From: JBBDMW01 sp040878005
Lineage (GTDB): Bacteria; Chloroflexota; Dehalococcoidia; Lucifugimonadales; Lucifugimonadaceae
Length of the DNA: 48,987 nt
Direction: 5' to 3'
Assembly (NCBI GenBank): GCA_040878005.1
Contig: JBBDMW010000070.1
Location: 1 to 48,987 of the forward strand
Both the position numbers and the translations under genes were made by a program. The notes below the pieces were generated by a model. The model was not told the DNA's origin and made no database searches. It saw only the letters and a program-made list of their open reading frames with translations. Numbering within the stretch: the stretch's first letter is position 1; every line of letters begins with the position of its first letter. Shown in pieces: positions 33,008 to 41,686 of the stretch.

Positions 33008-33024
33008 CTGTGCACAGTGCACAG
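33008..33024. promoter_or_regulatory. 17-bp palindrome upstream of precursor gene
   Basis: CTGTGCAC-A-GTGCACAG is a perfect inverted repeat with a one-base centre, 55 bp upstream of the precursor start in the 115-bp gap after the methyltransferase gene. It looks like an operator for a dimeric repressor. It does not fit a LexA box exactly, since the core spacing is one base too long. Confidence 0.45.
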
Positions 33025-33068
33025 ATCACGCGACGGTCGGGCAATTCGCCCGGTCCGTGCGTAACCAC

Positions 33069-33803
33069 CTATGTTGTGGGGGCATTGGCCCCTTCGCGCC
33101 TGAGCGCCAGCATCGCATGGCCCTTCGGATGCTTGACATCCGGGACCGGGGCGATGGAGTAACCATGTTCTGCCGCAAGCTCTTGGAAGAAGCTCCACGG
33201 GTACCTGAACTGCACTCTCACATGGTCAGGCATGTAGCTTTTGGCAGGACCGAAAGATGCGTAGAAGGCTCCCCCTGGGGCCAACACGCGGGACAGGTTG
33301 GCAAAGCACTCCCGGACAAGCTCGGCAGGAATGTCCGTGAAAACGCCGAACGCCTGCACAAAGTCAAATTGTTGGCCATGCAGCTCTTTGAAGCTGAACC
33401 CATCCACCACAGTCAGGTGGGGGTTCTTGTCCTGCAGACCTTCTTCCCGCAAAAATTCGCGGCCTGCATCCAGGAGCTTCCCGGAAAGCTCAGTGCCCCA
33501 GTAGTGCCCGCTCTCCAGGTAGCGAATCATGTGGAGACCGCCCCTGAGGCTGCCGCAGCCTATATCAAGAAGGCGATGTTGAGGATTCAACCCCTGCCGC
33601 TTCAGCACATCAAGTTGAAGCTGGCCAATCTCGTCCCAAAGCCCGCCCACGGCTTCCCGCGGGTCCATCTCCGCAAGAGTGTCCATGTGTTGCCGCTGGT
33701 ACTCGCTGTATGACCGCCCGCGCCACTTTATGCTCCACGCAGTGCGCGCAGCCGTGCGGCGGACTCGACCCAGGACTCGCTGTGGTGTCAACAGGCGTGC
33801 CAT
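33069..33803 (-). CDS. SAM-dependent methyltransferase
   Basis: A class I methyltransferase of about 244 residues. The SAM motif LLDIGCGSLRGGLHMIRYL is near residue 90, the acidic ribose-binding motif is GTELSGKLLDAG and the post-motif TVVDGFSF. The N-terminal 70 residues are basic and helical (RRTAARTAWSIKWRGRSYSEYQRQHMD). It sits between the sulfotransferase and the precursor gene in the RiPP operon, so it is a likely tailoring enzyme, for example on the C-terminal carboxylate as in some lasso pathways. The ATG at 33803 (MARLLTPQRV) is used since GGTGAG precedes it. Confidence 0.8.
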   Translation of the reverse strand: MARLLTPQRVLGRVRRTAARTAWSIKWRGRSYSEYQRQHMDTLAEMDPREAVGGLWDEIGQLQLDVLKRQGLNPQHRLLDIGCGSLRGGLHMIRYLESGHYWGTELSGKLLDAGREFLREEGLQDKNPHLTVVDGFSFKELHGQQFDFVQAFGVFTDIPAELVRECFANLSRVLAPGGAFYASFGPAKSYMPDHVRVQFRYPWSFFQELAAEHGYSIAPVPDVKHPKGHAMLALRREGANAPTT

Positions 33804-33896
33804 GATGCTCACCAACACCTCTCAATGCTGTGCGTTCCGGCGCCGGAACGCAGTTGCGGGCTTGGATTGGGCAAACAGTGAGATAGTGCCAAGACC

Positions 33897-34760
33897 TTAG
33901 ACATGGGGCGTCTCCATATCTCGCCGCACTTCTCCTCCCCAGAGGAGGTTGTCAACGATCTGACGCCGCTGATCTTCGGTGAACACTTCGAAGAACTTCT
34001 TGAGGCGGGTGTCCTCCAAAGGCTGGAAAGCCTTCTGCATCCATGGGTCCGTCTTCCGCCACCCCACCACGCGATCAGCGGATTCCCAGTGCCTGAGCAT
34101 GGATTCCTCAAACTCAATCCCCATGAAGTCTGCGACACGCCTCAGGCATGCTTCGGGATCCTGCAGAACGTCCTCATAATGGACTACCAGATGCCTCGGC
34201 GTCCCACGATATCCGAGGCTGATTGTCACGTCTGAATTCCACTGGCCTATCATTTTGGGCAGGGGCCAGTTGCCCCAGTACTCAGGGTCCTGGTTGTTGG
34301 CGTGGAACTGCGACGCCAACACGTCCCGCCCGTCACGCAAAACATGAATAAAGTGGGCGTTTGGAATCACGCTGTCAATCAGTGGTATGAAATCAATATG
34401 GTGGGGAGTCTTCTCAACCCAGTAGTCCTCGCCATCAGCCAGCGCCACCATGTCTATAACCTTCATGAATGAACGAGCGTGGGAGCGAAACAGCGGCGAC
34501 TGTGAAGGGAACATGTGCGCCAGGTCAGGACGTTCCAGCGATTTCAGCAATCCATTGAAAGCGGAACGTGCCCTCGGCCGCCTCACGATCCCCAACCTGC
34601 CCCGCACTCGGCCGCGAGGGGCAGCCGTGCAGAAAAAGTGACTCTCTGGAAACGAGAAGACGCGGGAGTGGCTTGCAATCATTGACTGCAGCAGCGTGGT
34701 GCCTGATCTGGCACTGCCAACAATGAAGAACCGCCCGTTGATTTCGCTAGCTCTTCGCAT
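33897..34760 (-). CDS. Sulfotransferase family protein
   Basis: A 287-residue PAPS-dependent sulfotransferase. The 5'-phosphosulfate loop is FFIVGSARSGTTLLQSM (residues 10-26), and the 3'-phosphate-binding region is seen as FIHVLRDGRDVLASQF (residues 135-150, with the conserved RDGRD). The C-terminal region contains the LVHYEDVLQDPEACL segment. It moves a sulfuryl group to an alcohol or amine. It begins 14 bp before the cyclase gene ends, so it is translationally coupled to it. In a lasso cluster this points to sulfation of the peptide, which I do not know to be described for this class. Confidence 0.88.
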   Translation of the reverse strand: MRRASEINGRFFIVGSARSGTTLLQSMIASHSRVFSFPESHFFCTAAPRGRVRGRLGIVRRPRARSAFNGLLKSLERPDLAHMFPSQSPLFRSHARSFMKVIDMVALADGEDYWVEKTPHHIDFIPLIDSVIPNAHFIHVLRDGRDVLASQFHANNQDPEYWGNWPLPKMIGQWNSDVTISLGYRGTPRHLVVHYEDVLQDPEACLRRVADFMGIEFEESMLRHWESADRVVGWRKTDPWMQKAFQPLEDTRLKKFFEVFTEDQRRQIVDNLLWGGEVRRDMETPHV

Positions 34761-36666
34761 GATCCGGCCTCAGTACACCAACGTCCTGCAGCGCCTTACC
34801 CGCCGACGTGTTCGCAACAGCCTGCCGGTCGAATGGCCTGGCATCCCGCAGCCACTCTTCAACCACAAAGCTCCACAACAGCCGGCCGAGCCTGCTGTCA
34901 TCTCCCTGCCGGTAGGCGTCATAGACGCTATAAAACCGCTCGGTGTTGACAGCACCCAATTCCGCCAACTTTGAGTTGAGCGCGAACCCCACAAGCCTAT
35001 CAGCCTCCTGCTCCCTCAAGCCAAGAGGTACAAGTGGGCCGAAGGTACCATGCGGGTTACGGCGCAGCACCTCTGGAGGCATGACGCCGACCATGGCTTT
35101 CTTGAGCAGTTGCTTTGGCCTGCCGCCCTGGACTCTGATCGTGGGAGGTATGCGGACCAGGAACTCCACCAGGCGGCTGTCCCAGAAGGGGTGCCTCATT
35201 TCTACCTGGTACATTGCCGCACGCATGTCATTGCCCACGAAGAACGGAGGGAACCCACGTCCCTGGAGGTAATGCGTATCCCTGTAGCGGTAGACCTCAA
35301 CTGCATCAAGCCGCTGCGAAAGCTGAATTCGACGGGCAAACTCTGGATCAATCCACGGCGGAATGCTGCCGTTGGTGCGGCGCCGCACTCGTCGTGCCAT
35401 CCCGGCCAGGATGCCGCGCCGCATGTACTTGACGGCTTCCCGGCGGTACTGCGGAGTGGCATTCTTCAGGTCTTTCCACAGCGTGCGAAGCTTGCCCGAA
35501 AGCAGCCAGTCGCGCAGGTAGAGCATATAGCCGTTGGAGAAGGCTTCGTCGCCGCCCTCGCCAGTCAGGGCCACCCGGACACCGTCACTCCTCATTCGCT
35601 CAAGCGCACGGTGCTGAAGAGTCTCGAATGGCAGCACGAACGGCTCATCCCGCATGGCTGCGCCGGGGGCTGGCTTGAGCGCCCATACATCATCAACATG
35701 GATGTACTCCACGCCTATTCCAGCGTCCTGTACAACCTGCTCAACAAAGGGCCGTTCGTCCAAAGGGGCGTCGGCATAAGTGAAGTTGTAGGCCCGCATG
35801 GCTGGGGCTTGCCCAGCCTCATCGCCACGCAGGCGTCCCGCCATGGAAGTGACAGCACTCGAGTCCAACCCGCCGCTCAGCAGTACACCGGTGGGTCCTG
35901 CGCTTTTCAGCCGGCACTGCACCGAGCTGGCGAAAATCTCTCTAAAGTGCTCTGTGTACTGGCGCTCGTCCTTGTACCGGATCTCATTGGCCGGGTCAGG
36001 GTTCCAGTAGCTTTCGGTTGCCACCCCGCCGCGTGATGCAACCAGGCTGTACCCGCCGGGCAGACGCTTGATGCCTTTGTAGAACGTGAGGTCACCATAG
36101 CGTGGACTGCCGGAGAGGTAGAGTCCCAGCATCACCTCATTCAATTCGCGGGAGATGCCGGGCTGGGTGAACAACTGCTTGATCTCGGTCCCGAATATGA
36201 ATCGGGTGCCGTCAAAGTGATAATGAAGCACACGGACGCCCACGGGGTCGCGAGCACAGAGCAGTTCCTGCCTGGCCGCATCCCACAGCCCAAAGGCAAA
36301 ATCACCGATCAACCGCGATGGGCAGCTTCGGCCCCAGGCAGCATATGCGGCAAGGACAATATCCGGATCCGTAGAGCGTTCAGAAACCGCCAAAGTGGAC
36401 CGCAGCGTACTGATTAGCTCTCGCCGGTTGTCCAGTCGGCCGTCCCAGGTGAGAACAACGTTGTCATCAGCGGAAACCGCAGGCTGGCTTTCCCTGGCGG
36501 ACTCAGGTGTGGCAACCATGTGCATATGCCCGAGGCCGACCGGTCCATTTATCCAGTGACCTGATCCGTCAGGTCCACGGTGCTGGATGATATCCGTCAT
36601 GGCGCGCAGGGACGGGCCGTCGACCTGACGTCCATCCATGTGCATGATCCCTGCGATGCCGCTCAT
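34747..36666 (-). CDS. Asparagine synthetase-like lasso cyclase
   Basis: A 639-residue asparagine-synthetase-like protein. The N-terminal domain starts MSGIAGIMHMDG, so the catalytic Cys2 of true glutamine-dependent asparagine synthetases is missing, as in lasso C proteins. The C-terminal ATP-binding domain has SGGLDSSAVTSM (PP-loop) and LTGEGGDEAFSNGY. In lasso clusters this protein adenylates an Asp or Glu side chain and closes the macrolactam. It begins with an ATGA overlap with a short upstream frame and runs into the sulfotransferase gene. An ordinary asparagine synthetase is less likely given the missing Cys2 and the neighbours. Confidence 0.85.
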   Translation of the reverse strand: MSGIAGIMHMDGRQVDGPSLRAMTDIIQHRGPDGSGHWINGPVGLGHMHMVATPESARESQPAVSADDNVVLTWDGRLDNRRELISTLRSTLAVSERSTDPDIVLAAYAAWGRSCPSRLIGDFAFGLWDAARQELLCARDPVGVRVLHYHFDGTRFIFGTEIKQLFTQPGISRELNEVMLGLYLSGSPRYGDLTFYKGIKRLPGGYSLVASRGGVATESYWNPDPANEIRYKDERQYTEHFREIFASSVQCRLKSAGPTGVLLSGGLDSSAVTSMAGRLRGDEAGQAPAMRAYNFTYADAPLDERPFVEQVVQDAGIGVEYIHVDDVWALKPAPGAAMRDEPFVLPFETLQHRALERMRSDGVRVALTGEGGDEAFSNGYMLYLRDWLLSGKLRTLWKDLKNATPQYRREAVKYMRRGILAGMARRVRRRTNGSIPPWIDPEFARRIQLSQRLDAVEVYRYRDTHYLQGRGFPPFFVGNDMRAAMYQVEMRHPFWDSRLVEFLVRIPPTIRVQGGRPKQLLKKAMVGVMPPEVLRRNPHGTFGPLVPLGLREQEADRLVGFALNSKLAELGAVNTERFYSVYDAYRQGDDSRLGRLLWSFVVEEWLRDARPFDRQAVANTSAGKALQDVGVLRPDHAKS

Positions 36667-36858
36667 GAACCAGCCACATCCTTACGCCTGGCGTTCAAAT
36701 TGAACCGGCGATAATCTCTCTGAGCCGTCTCGTCGAGTCCGCTTGGAAGCACCACTCGAGCCGACCGAGGTCTCGAAATTGACAGCGTCATCCTGGCTGC
36801 GGTGAAACCCGGGGCAGAGCGGTGCGCGAGACAGCTTCGCCAGGCGTCTTGCCGACTG
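36667..36858 (-). other. Gap where a B2 leader peptidase would sit
   Basis: A B1-C lasso operon normally has a B2 transglutaminase-like leader peptidase here or fused. The 192 bp hold no such gene. A frame open through the gap ends with a TGA at 36663-36665 that overlaps the cyclase ATG; its first ATG (36791) gives 42 residues, MTLSISRPRSARVVL and on. It has no family resemblance and no proper ribosome site. It could be the tail of a decayed B2 gene, but nothing in it shows the Cys-His-Asp triad. Confidence 0.5.
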
Positions 36859-37203
36859 CTATCCAGAGTGATGAACCGTGACGAGGTCACGCTGCTCCAA
36901 CTCAGCGAGAAACGCAGAAACATCTGCTGCGAGCGCATCCTCGGAGACGTCATGGTCTTCAAGCACCCGCGATACGACATCGTCAAGGGCGCTCCCGTCG
37001 TTCAAAAGGGACCAGATACGCGCCCCAACTTCATTGAGCCCGTAATACTCTCCGGTCTGCGTGTGGAGCAGAACCGTGTCCTCGCCAACCTCCTGAAATA
37101 TGGCGTACTCAGAAGGACGGACGGTCAGTTTTCGCAGGTCGTCAAGCCCTGTGTCCTGGTCCTGTGCCAGTCTGTCCTGTGAAACGCGCGTCGCTTTGTC
37201 CAA
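36859..37203 (-). CDS. PqqD-like RiPP recognition element (B1)
   Basis: A 114-residue PqqD-fold protein that binds the leader peptide and presents it to the processing enzymes. The fold marks are RPSEYAIFQEVGEDTVLLHTQTGEYYGLNEVGARIW and the two helices ending with AFLAELEQRDLVTVHH. The YYGLNEVGARIW stretch is typical of PqqD/lasso B1 proteins. The start is a TTG at 37203 with AGGA 9 nt upstream. It is the first gene of the RiPP operon, with a promoter-like pair upstream at 37284-37312. The N-terminal 25 residues are polar and not part of the fold. Confidence 0.82.
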   Translation of the reverse strand: MDKATRVSQDRLAQDQDTGLDDLRKLTVRPSEYAIFQEVGEDTVLLHTQTGEYYGLNEVGARIWSLLNDGSALDDVVSRVLEDHDVSEDALAADVSAFLAELEQRDLVTVHHSG

Positions 37204-37599
37204 GGAGCATCATCCTGACAGCCTGAAAGTTGGGCCACTCGCACGAGCAGCGCCCCGTTGATGCGTCAACGTTACGGCGCATGAGATTGCCCATAGGTGT
37301 CCCACTGGTCAATGTTGAATAACAATGGCAGCAAGGCCCATCTGGGGTTGCTCGAGATTGCGCAATGCCCTGTTGCAAATCCCACGGCCCGCACGCTCAA
37401 GAGGTGCGATTTCGGCGTTCAGCCGCCATCATTCAAGCGTTCCGGTCACCGGGAGCGAGACAGTGCCGATGTTGCCCTGGCAGCATTTGCGGGCGGCGTC
37501 CGGGCACGAGTTTCAACCACACTGGCGGCCTCGGGACCAGTTGCTTCCTGAAAGCTGTGCAAGCGGACCAGCGGAGAGGAGGGACGGGCACTCAGGCGA
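37204..37599. other. Intergenic region upstream of the RiPP operon
   Basis: About 396 bp between the DUF1461 gene and the B1 gene. On the minus strand a TTGACC (37312 to 37307) and CAATCT (37289 to 37284) pair with a 17-bp spacer may be the operon promoter, giving a leader of about 75 nt. I see no B2 gene, second precursor or RNA gene in the rest. Confidence 0.4.
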
Positions 37600-38313
37600 T
37601 CAGCGTCGTTGAGCGCTGTACCGGCGGCGCATCAGCGCGGCAGCCAGGAACAACAGGGCAAACTCGGCCACTGTCATGACGGCAATCATCAAAGTCGCTT
37701 CCATGAAGAATCGCTCAGGGAACATGATGATCAGGTAGTCCGTCTGCGGGTTCAAACGCCACAGATCATTGGCAAAACTGATGAAGTGAAACAGCGTAAA
37801 AATGGCATTGAAATCTATGGCGGTTGCCACACCAATGAGAACGATGACGCCAATGGAGCCAATGGCTGACCACTTGACCGCCTGCACAAGGTACCTCCAG
37901 AACTGGCGACCCTGCAGCCACAGGCCAATCGCAGCAAGAATCAGGAGTAGCAGACCCGTCATGGTGCTGGTGACAAATGTTCCCTGCACCAGGTCCTTGA
38001 CGTCCTTCATGTGAAGGACCTCCCGCTGGTTATACAGGGAATGGTCAATCCCACCCAGCCGTACCCTCACATCCAGGTACTCTTCATCATCGTTGAAGTA
38101 CTGCACTATCTGGCCGGCGGCGCGGTCCAATTCGCTTTCGGGGATTCCTGACCGCTCAGGAATGCTGTTGCGCCACCAGTTGTATTCGTAGAGCCAATCG
38201 CTGTTGATAATCAGCCGAACGTTGGACGTGATGAGGAATATAGGCAGCAACACGGCGAATATCACCATCACGGCGATGACAATCCGTCGGTTGGTGCGTG
38301 AAGGAATGAGCAT
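37600..38313 (-). CDS. DUF1461 integral membrane protein
   Basis: A protein of about 237 residues of the DUF1461/TIGR01906 family. It has an N-terminal helix (RRIVIAVMVIFAVLLPIFLI) and three more near residues 125, 160 and 210. The long first loop holds the family segments NSDWLYEYNW, YFNDDEEYLDVRV and REVLHMKDVKDLV. Its function is unknown, and it is widespread in Chloroflexota and Firmicutes. The ATG at 38313 places the first helix near the N-terminus. It is divergent from mazG with only 54 bp between, so promoters overlap. It is not part of the RiPP operon by content. Confidence 0.82.
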   Translation of the reverse strand: MLIPSRTNRRIVIAVMVIFAVLLPIFLITSNVRLIINSDWLYEYNWWRNSIPERSGIPESELDRAAGQIVQYFNDDEEYLDVRVRLGGIDHSLYNQREVLHMKDVKDLVQGTFVTSTMTGLLLLILAAIGLWLQGRQFWRYLVQAVKWSAIGSIGVIVLIGVATAIDFNAIFTLFHFISFANDLWRLNPQTDYLIIMFPERFFMEATLMIAVMTVAEFALLFLAAALMRRRYSAQRR

Positions 38314-38366
38314 GATTGGATAGGATACTGGGTGCGCCACATCAAAGTGCACGCCAGGAGGAAGCA

Positions 38367-39155
38367 TTGTCCGAGAGTTCGCCCAGAAAAAGCGCCGCTG
38401 GCGAGGCATTCCAGGAGCTCATGAACGTGGTGGAGCGCCTGCGAGACCCCGGCGGGTGTCCGTGGGACCGTGAGCAAACGCACCAATCATTGCGCCAGCA
38501 CCTGCTTGAGGAAGCATACGAGGCCCTTGAGGCCATCGATTCAGAAAATGAGGACGCGATCGCTGAAGAATTGGGGGACCTGCTGACGCACATCGCTTTC
38601 CACGCGGACATAGCCCGCCGCGGCGGACATTTTGACGCATCGGACGTGGCTCACCGGGTTATAACCAAACTGAAACGCAGACACCCTCACGTGTTCGGGG
38701 ACGGTCCAAAGATCACCCAGTCCGAAGAGGTGGTGGGCCAGTGGGAGGCGCTCAAGAGGGCCGAAAGCGGCCGCAACTCGATTGTGGACAGTCTGCCTTC
38801 TTCCATGCCGGCGCTCGCCTACGCCGCCGCCGTTCAACGCCGCGCAGCAGGGGCTGAAATACCATGGCAGGGTCAGTTGACAGATTTCAATCCACAGCCT
38901 GGCTCAGACCCGCACGAGCTTGAAGCCTGGGCCGGAGAATACCTGATGTCGGTCACCCGGCAGGTGATAGACGCCGGGGTGGACCCCGAAACTGCCCTAC
39001 GGTCAGCGGCCATCATGTTCCGGGACCAGGTCCGGCGGGCAGAAGCCCTGGCCGGTGACACTCCCATCGCGGAACTTGAAGAGGATAGGCGACAGGAGAT
39101 ATGGCTCGAGGCAGCGCTGGACCGTTCCGATGCAGGAGATCAAGCCTCGACGTAG
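38367..39155 (+). CDS. mazG: Nucleoside triphosphate pyrophosphohydrolase MazG
   Basis: A 262-residue MazG protein with the two-domain layout of the E. coli enzyme. The first NTP-PPase domain has GGCPWDREQTHQSLRQHLLEEAYE and EELGDLLTHIAFHADIA with the Mg2+-binding acids; the second domain is shorter and more diverged (IPWQGQLTDFNPQ and ELEAWAGEYLM). It hydrolyses damaged or noncanonical NTPs to NMP and PPi. The start is a TTG at 38367, five nt after AGGAGG. It converges with selD, whose stop overlaps its end by 16 bp. Confidence 0.88.
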   Translation: MSESSPRKSAAGEAFQELMNVVERLRDPGGCPWDREQTHQSLRQHLLEEAYEALEAIDSENEDAIAEELGDLLTHIAFHADIARRGGHFDASDVAHRVITKLKRRHPHVFGDGPKITQSEEVVGQWEALKRAESGRNSIVDSLPSSMPALAYAAAVQRRAAGAEIPWQGQLTDFNPQPGSDPHELEAWAGEYLMSVTRQVIDAGVDPETALRSAAIMFRDQVRRAEALAGDTPIAELEEDRRQEIWLEAALDRSDAGDQAST

Positions 39156-40192
39156 ATAGTACCCGGATCGCCCTCGATAACCTCGCCCACTACCGCAGCG
39201 AACGGCGTCCCATTCGCCAGCAGCCGCTTCTGCAGTTCATGCGTTCGCTCAGGCGGAACTGATATCAACATGCCGCCGGACGTCTGGGCATCGCACAACA
39301 GCAGGCGGTCGGTGTCAGTAATGCCCTCTCCCCACTTCACCACATCGCCCACCGCCTCCAGGTTGCGATGAGTTCCACCAGGCGCGACGCCCCCCTCAAG
39401 CAGGTCCAGGGCGCCATCAAGCACTGGCACAGCGGAGCGGAAGACCTTCGCAGAGACACGGCTGCCCACAACCATGCCTTTGAGATGGCCAAGCAGACCG
39501 AAGCCGGTAATATCAGTCGCGGCGTTCACGCCAACCGCAGTCATGGCCTCCGCCGCACCGCGGTTGAGCAACGACATGGACTGCACAGCGCCAGCCATCA
39601 CCTCCGGCCTGACCATGTCATTCTTCCCTGCGGTAGTGATGATTCCAGTCCCAATGGCCTTGGTGAGCACCAGTTGGTCACCAGGCCTCGCAGCAGCATT
39701 GGTGACCTGCTTGCCGGGAGTTATCAGGCCCGTGACCGCCAACCCGTACTTGGGCTCTTTGTCATCCACGGTGTGCCCGCCAATGATGACCACTCCCGCC
39801 TCGGCAGCCTTGACGCCACCGCCCTCGAACACCCTGGCGATAATCTCTGGCGGCAGGTCGCGCGGGAACGCAGCAATGTTCAGGCCGGTGATGGGCCTGC
39901 CCCCAACCGCGTAGACGTCACTGAGAGCATTGGCCACGGCTATGGCCCCGTAATCAAACGGGTCGTCAACGATCGGCGGAAAGAAGTCGACCGTCAAAAC
40001 AAGCGCGACGTCATCCGATAACCGGTAGACAGCAGCATCGTCTCCGGTTTCGAAGCCCACCAGGATGTTCGGGTCCCTTACGGCTTCAACGGGCAGCCGG
40101 CGCAAGACCTGCGCCAGTTCGCTCTGACTGAGCTTTCCAGCTCAACCGGCGCAGGACGCTAGGCTGGTCAGCCGGATGGGGTCGGTCTTCAT
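39140..40192 (-). CDS. selD: Selenide, water dikinase SelD with in-frame selenocysteine
   Basis: Makes selenophosphate, the selenium donor for selenocysteine and tRNA. A routine reading starts only at 40105, but the frame is open upstream except for one TGA. From ATG 40192 (GGAG upstream) it reads MKTDPIRLTSLASCAG, TGA, AGKLSQSEL. The TGA (40142-40144) is codon 17, the active-site Cys/Sec position of SelD. A hairpin with the SelB-type AGGTCT loop follows, so the protein is a 350-residue selenoprotein. Downstream motifs are GDDAAVYRL, NALSDVYAVGG (metal and ATP sites) and ITGFGLLGHL. The stop overlaps mazG in a convergent arrangement. Confidence 0.92.
40097..40117 (-). promoter_or_regulatory. 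Bacterial SECIS element in selD
   Basis: An 8-bp stem (CTGGCGCA / TGCGCCGG with one G-T pair) closes the loop GGTCT. The local sequence GCAGGTCT is the same loop as in the E. coli fdhF SECIS. The loop begins 32 nt after the TGA, inside the 16-37 nt window used for bacterial SECIS elements. Confidence 0.85.
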
Positions 40193-40363
40193 ATGCTCTC
40201 CGCAGTATGATTTGGATGATGTTTGGAACCGCTCGATGAGACCAGTCACAAGGCAAGAGTATATGCCGTGGGGCTGGGATTTGCCGGATTGACGGCTTTA
40301 CCCATCAACCGCACCTTCCCGTACCATTGGTTTTTCACCGATGACCTGAACAACCTCCTGAGC

Positions 40364-41686
40364 ATGACACCACAACTACCTGACGCAGAACTGTTCCCTA
40401 TCACGTCTGAAATCAATGCCGCTGGCCGCATCTCCATAGCCGGGTGCGACGTGGCCGACCTGGTTTCTGAGTTCGGCAGCCCCCTGTACATCTACGATGA
40501 AGCCACCATCCGCACCATGTGTAGGGCGTTCATGGAGGGCTTTCGGGCAGAGTACGAACGATCGAGCGTGTACTACTCATCGAAGGCACTGCCCAACGTG
40601 AGCATCGCCAGGATCATCGACGAAGAAGGCCTTGGGATGGATGTGGTCTCCGGTGGAGAGCTTGCCGTCGCCCGAGCTGCCGGCTTCCCGCCTGGGCGGC
40701 TCAACTTCCACGGCAACAACAAGAGCCGTACCGAGCTGGGTGAAGCCGTCGAATACGGCATTGGGCACATCACCATCGACTCGTTTTACGAGATCGAGCT
40801 CCTGAACGAAGTCGCGGGCGAGCGAGATGTGCGGCAGACCGTGATGCTCCGGGTATCACCAAGCATCGACCCGCACACCCACCTGCTCACAACCACCGGC
40901 ATCCTGGACTCCAAGTTCGGCTTTTCCATTGAAACCGGCGCCGCTGAAGAGGCTGTGAAACAGGCGCTGGCCGCACCCAACCTTGACGTGGCCGGCCTGC
41001 ACTTTCACCTCGGCTCGCCCATTTTTGAAATGGAGCCTTACTCGCAGGCCATCCGTTACGTCCTTGAATTTGCCGCCCGCATGAAGAGCGAGTACGGCCT
41101 GCACATGCGCGAGTTCAATCCCGGTGGAGGGATGGCCATTGGATACGTCAGGGAATCGCCCCCGCCGCCAATCTCGGAATACGCACGTGAAATTGCCACA
41201 GCGCTGAGGGCCGGTTGTGATGCCTTCGGACTTGACGAGCCGAACCTGGTAGTGGAGCCGGGCCGGGCCATAGTGGGACGCGCCGGTGTGGCCGTGTACA
41301 CCGTCGGGGCCATCAAGCGCATCCCCGGAGTACGCACATATGTGAGCGTCGATGGCGGCATGGGAGACAACATACGCCCTGCTCTTTATGGATCACGCTA
41401 TTCCGTTCGATCTATAAGCCGGCCGCTCGATGATGTATCGCAGACTGTGACTGTCGCTGGGAAATTCTGTGAGTCCGGTGACGTGCTGGCGCGGGACGTG
41501 GATCTGCCGGACATTGCACCCGGCGACCTTGTAGCCCTGCCATCTTCCGGTGCTTACTGCGTGCCAATGGCAAGCAATTACAACATGGCGCCCCGACCGG
41601 CCATAGTGATGGTCAGGGACGGGGAAGCGCGCCTTATCCGACGCCGGGAAACTTACGAAGACATGCTGGCCACCAGTGTCGTCTGA
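40364..41686 (+). CDS. lysA: Diaminopimelate decarboxylase
   Basis: A 440-residue PLP-dependent decarboxylase making lysine from meso-diaminopimelate. The fold-type III barrel has the PLP-binding Lys in VYYSSKALPNVSI and the GGELAVARAAG, HFHLGS and EFNPGGGMAIGY motifs. The C-terminal beta domain has GKFCESGDVLARD (substrate Cys) and GAYCVPMASNYN. An acid N-terminal extension (to 40223) seen in the open frame is not protein-like. The ATG at 40364 has no strong ribosome site, so a leaderless or weak start is possible. Divergent from selD; coupled to holB at its end. Confidence 0.88.
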   Translation: MTPQLPDAELFPITSEINAAGRISIAGCDVADLVSEFGSPLYIYDEATIRTMCRAFMEGFRAEYERSSVYYSSKALPNVSIARIIDEEGLGMDVVSGGELAVARAAGFPPGRLNFHGNNKSRTELGEAVEYGIGHITIDSFYEIELLNEVAGERDVRQTVMLRVSPSIDPHTHLLTTTGILDSKFGFSIETGAAEEAVKQALAAPNLDVAGLHFHLGSPIFEMEPYSQAIRYVLEFAARMKSEYGLHMREFNPGGGMAIGYVRESPPPPISEYAREIATALRAGCDAFGLDEPNLVVEPGRAIVGRAGVAVYTVGAIKRIPGVRTYVSVDGGMGDNIRPALYGSRYSVRSISRPLDDVSQTVTVAGKFCESGDVLARDVDLPDIAPGDLVALPSSGAYCVPMASNYNMAPRPAIVMVRDGEARLIRRRETYEDMLATSVV

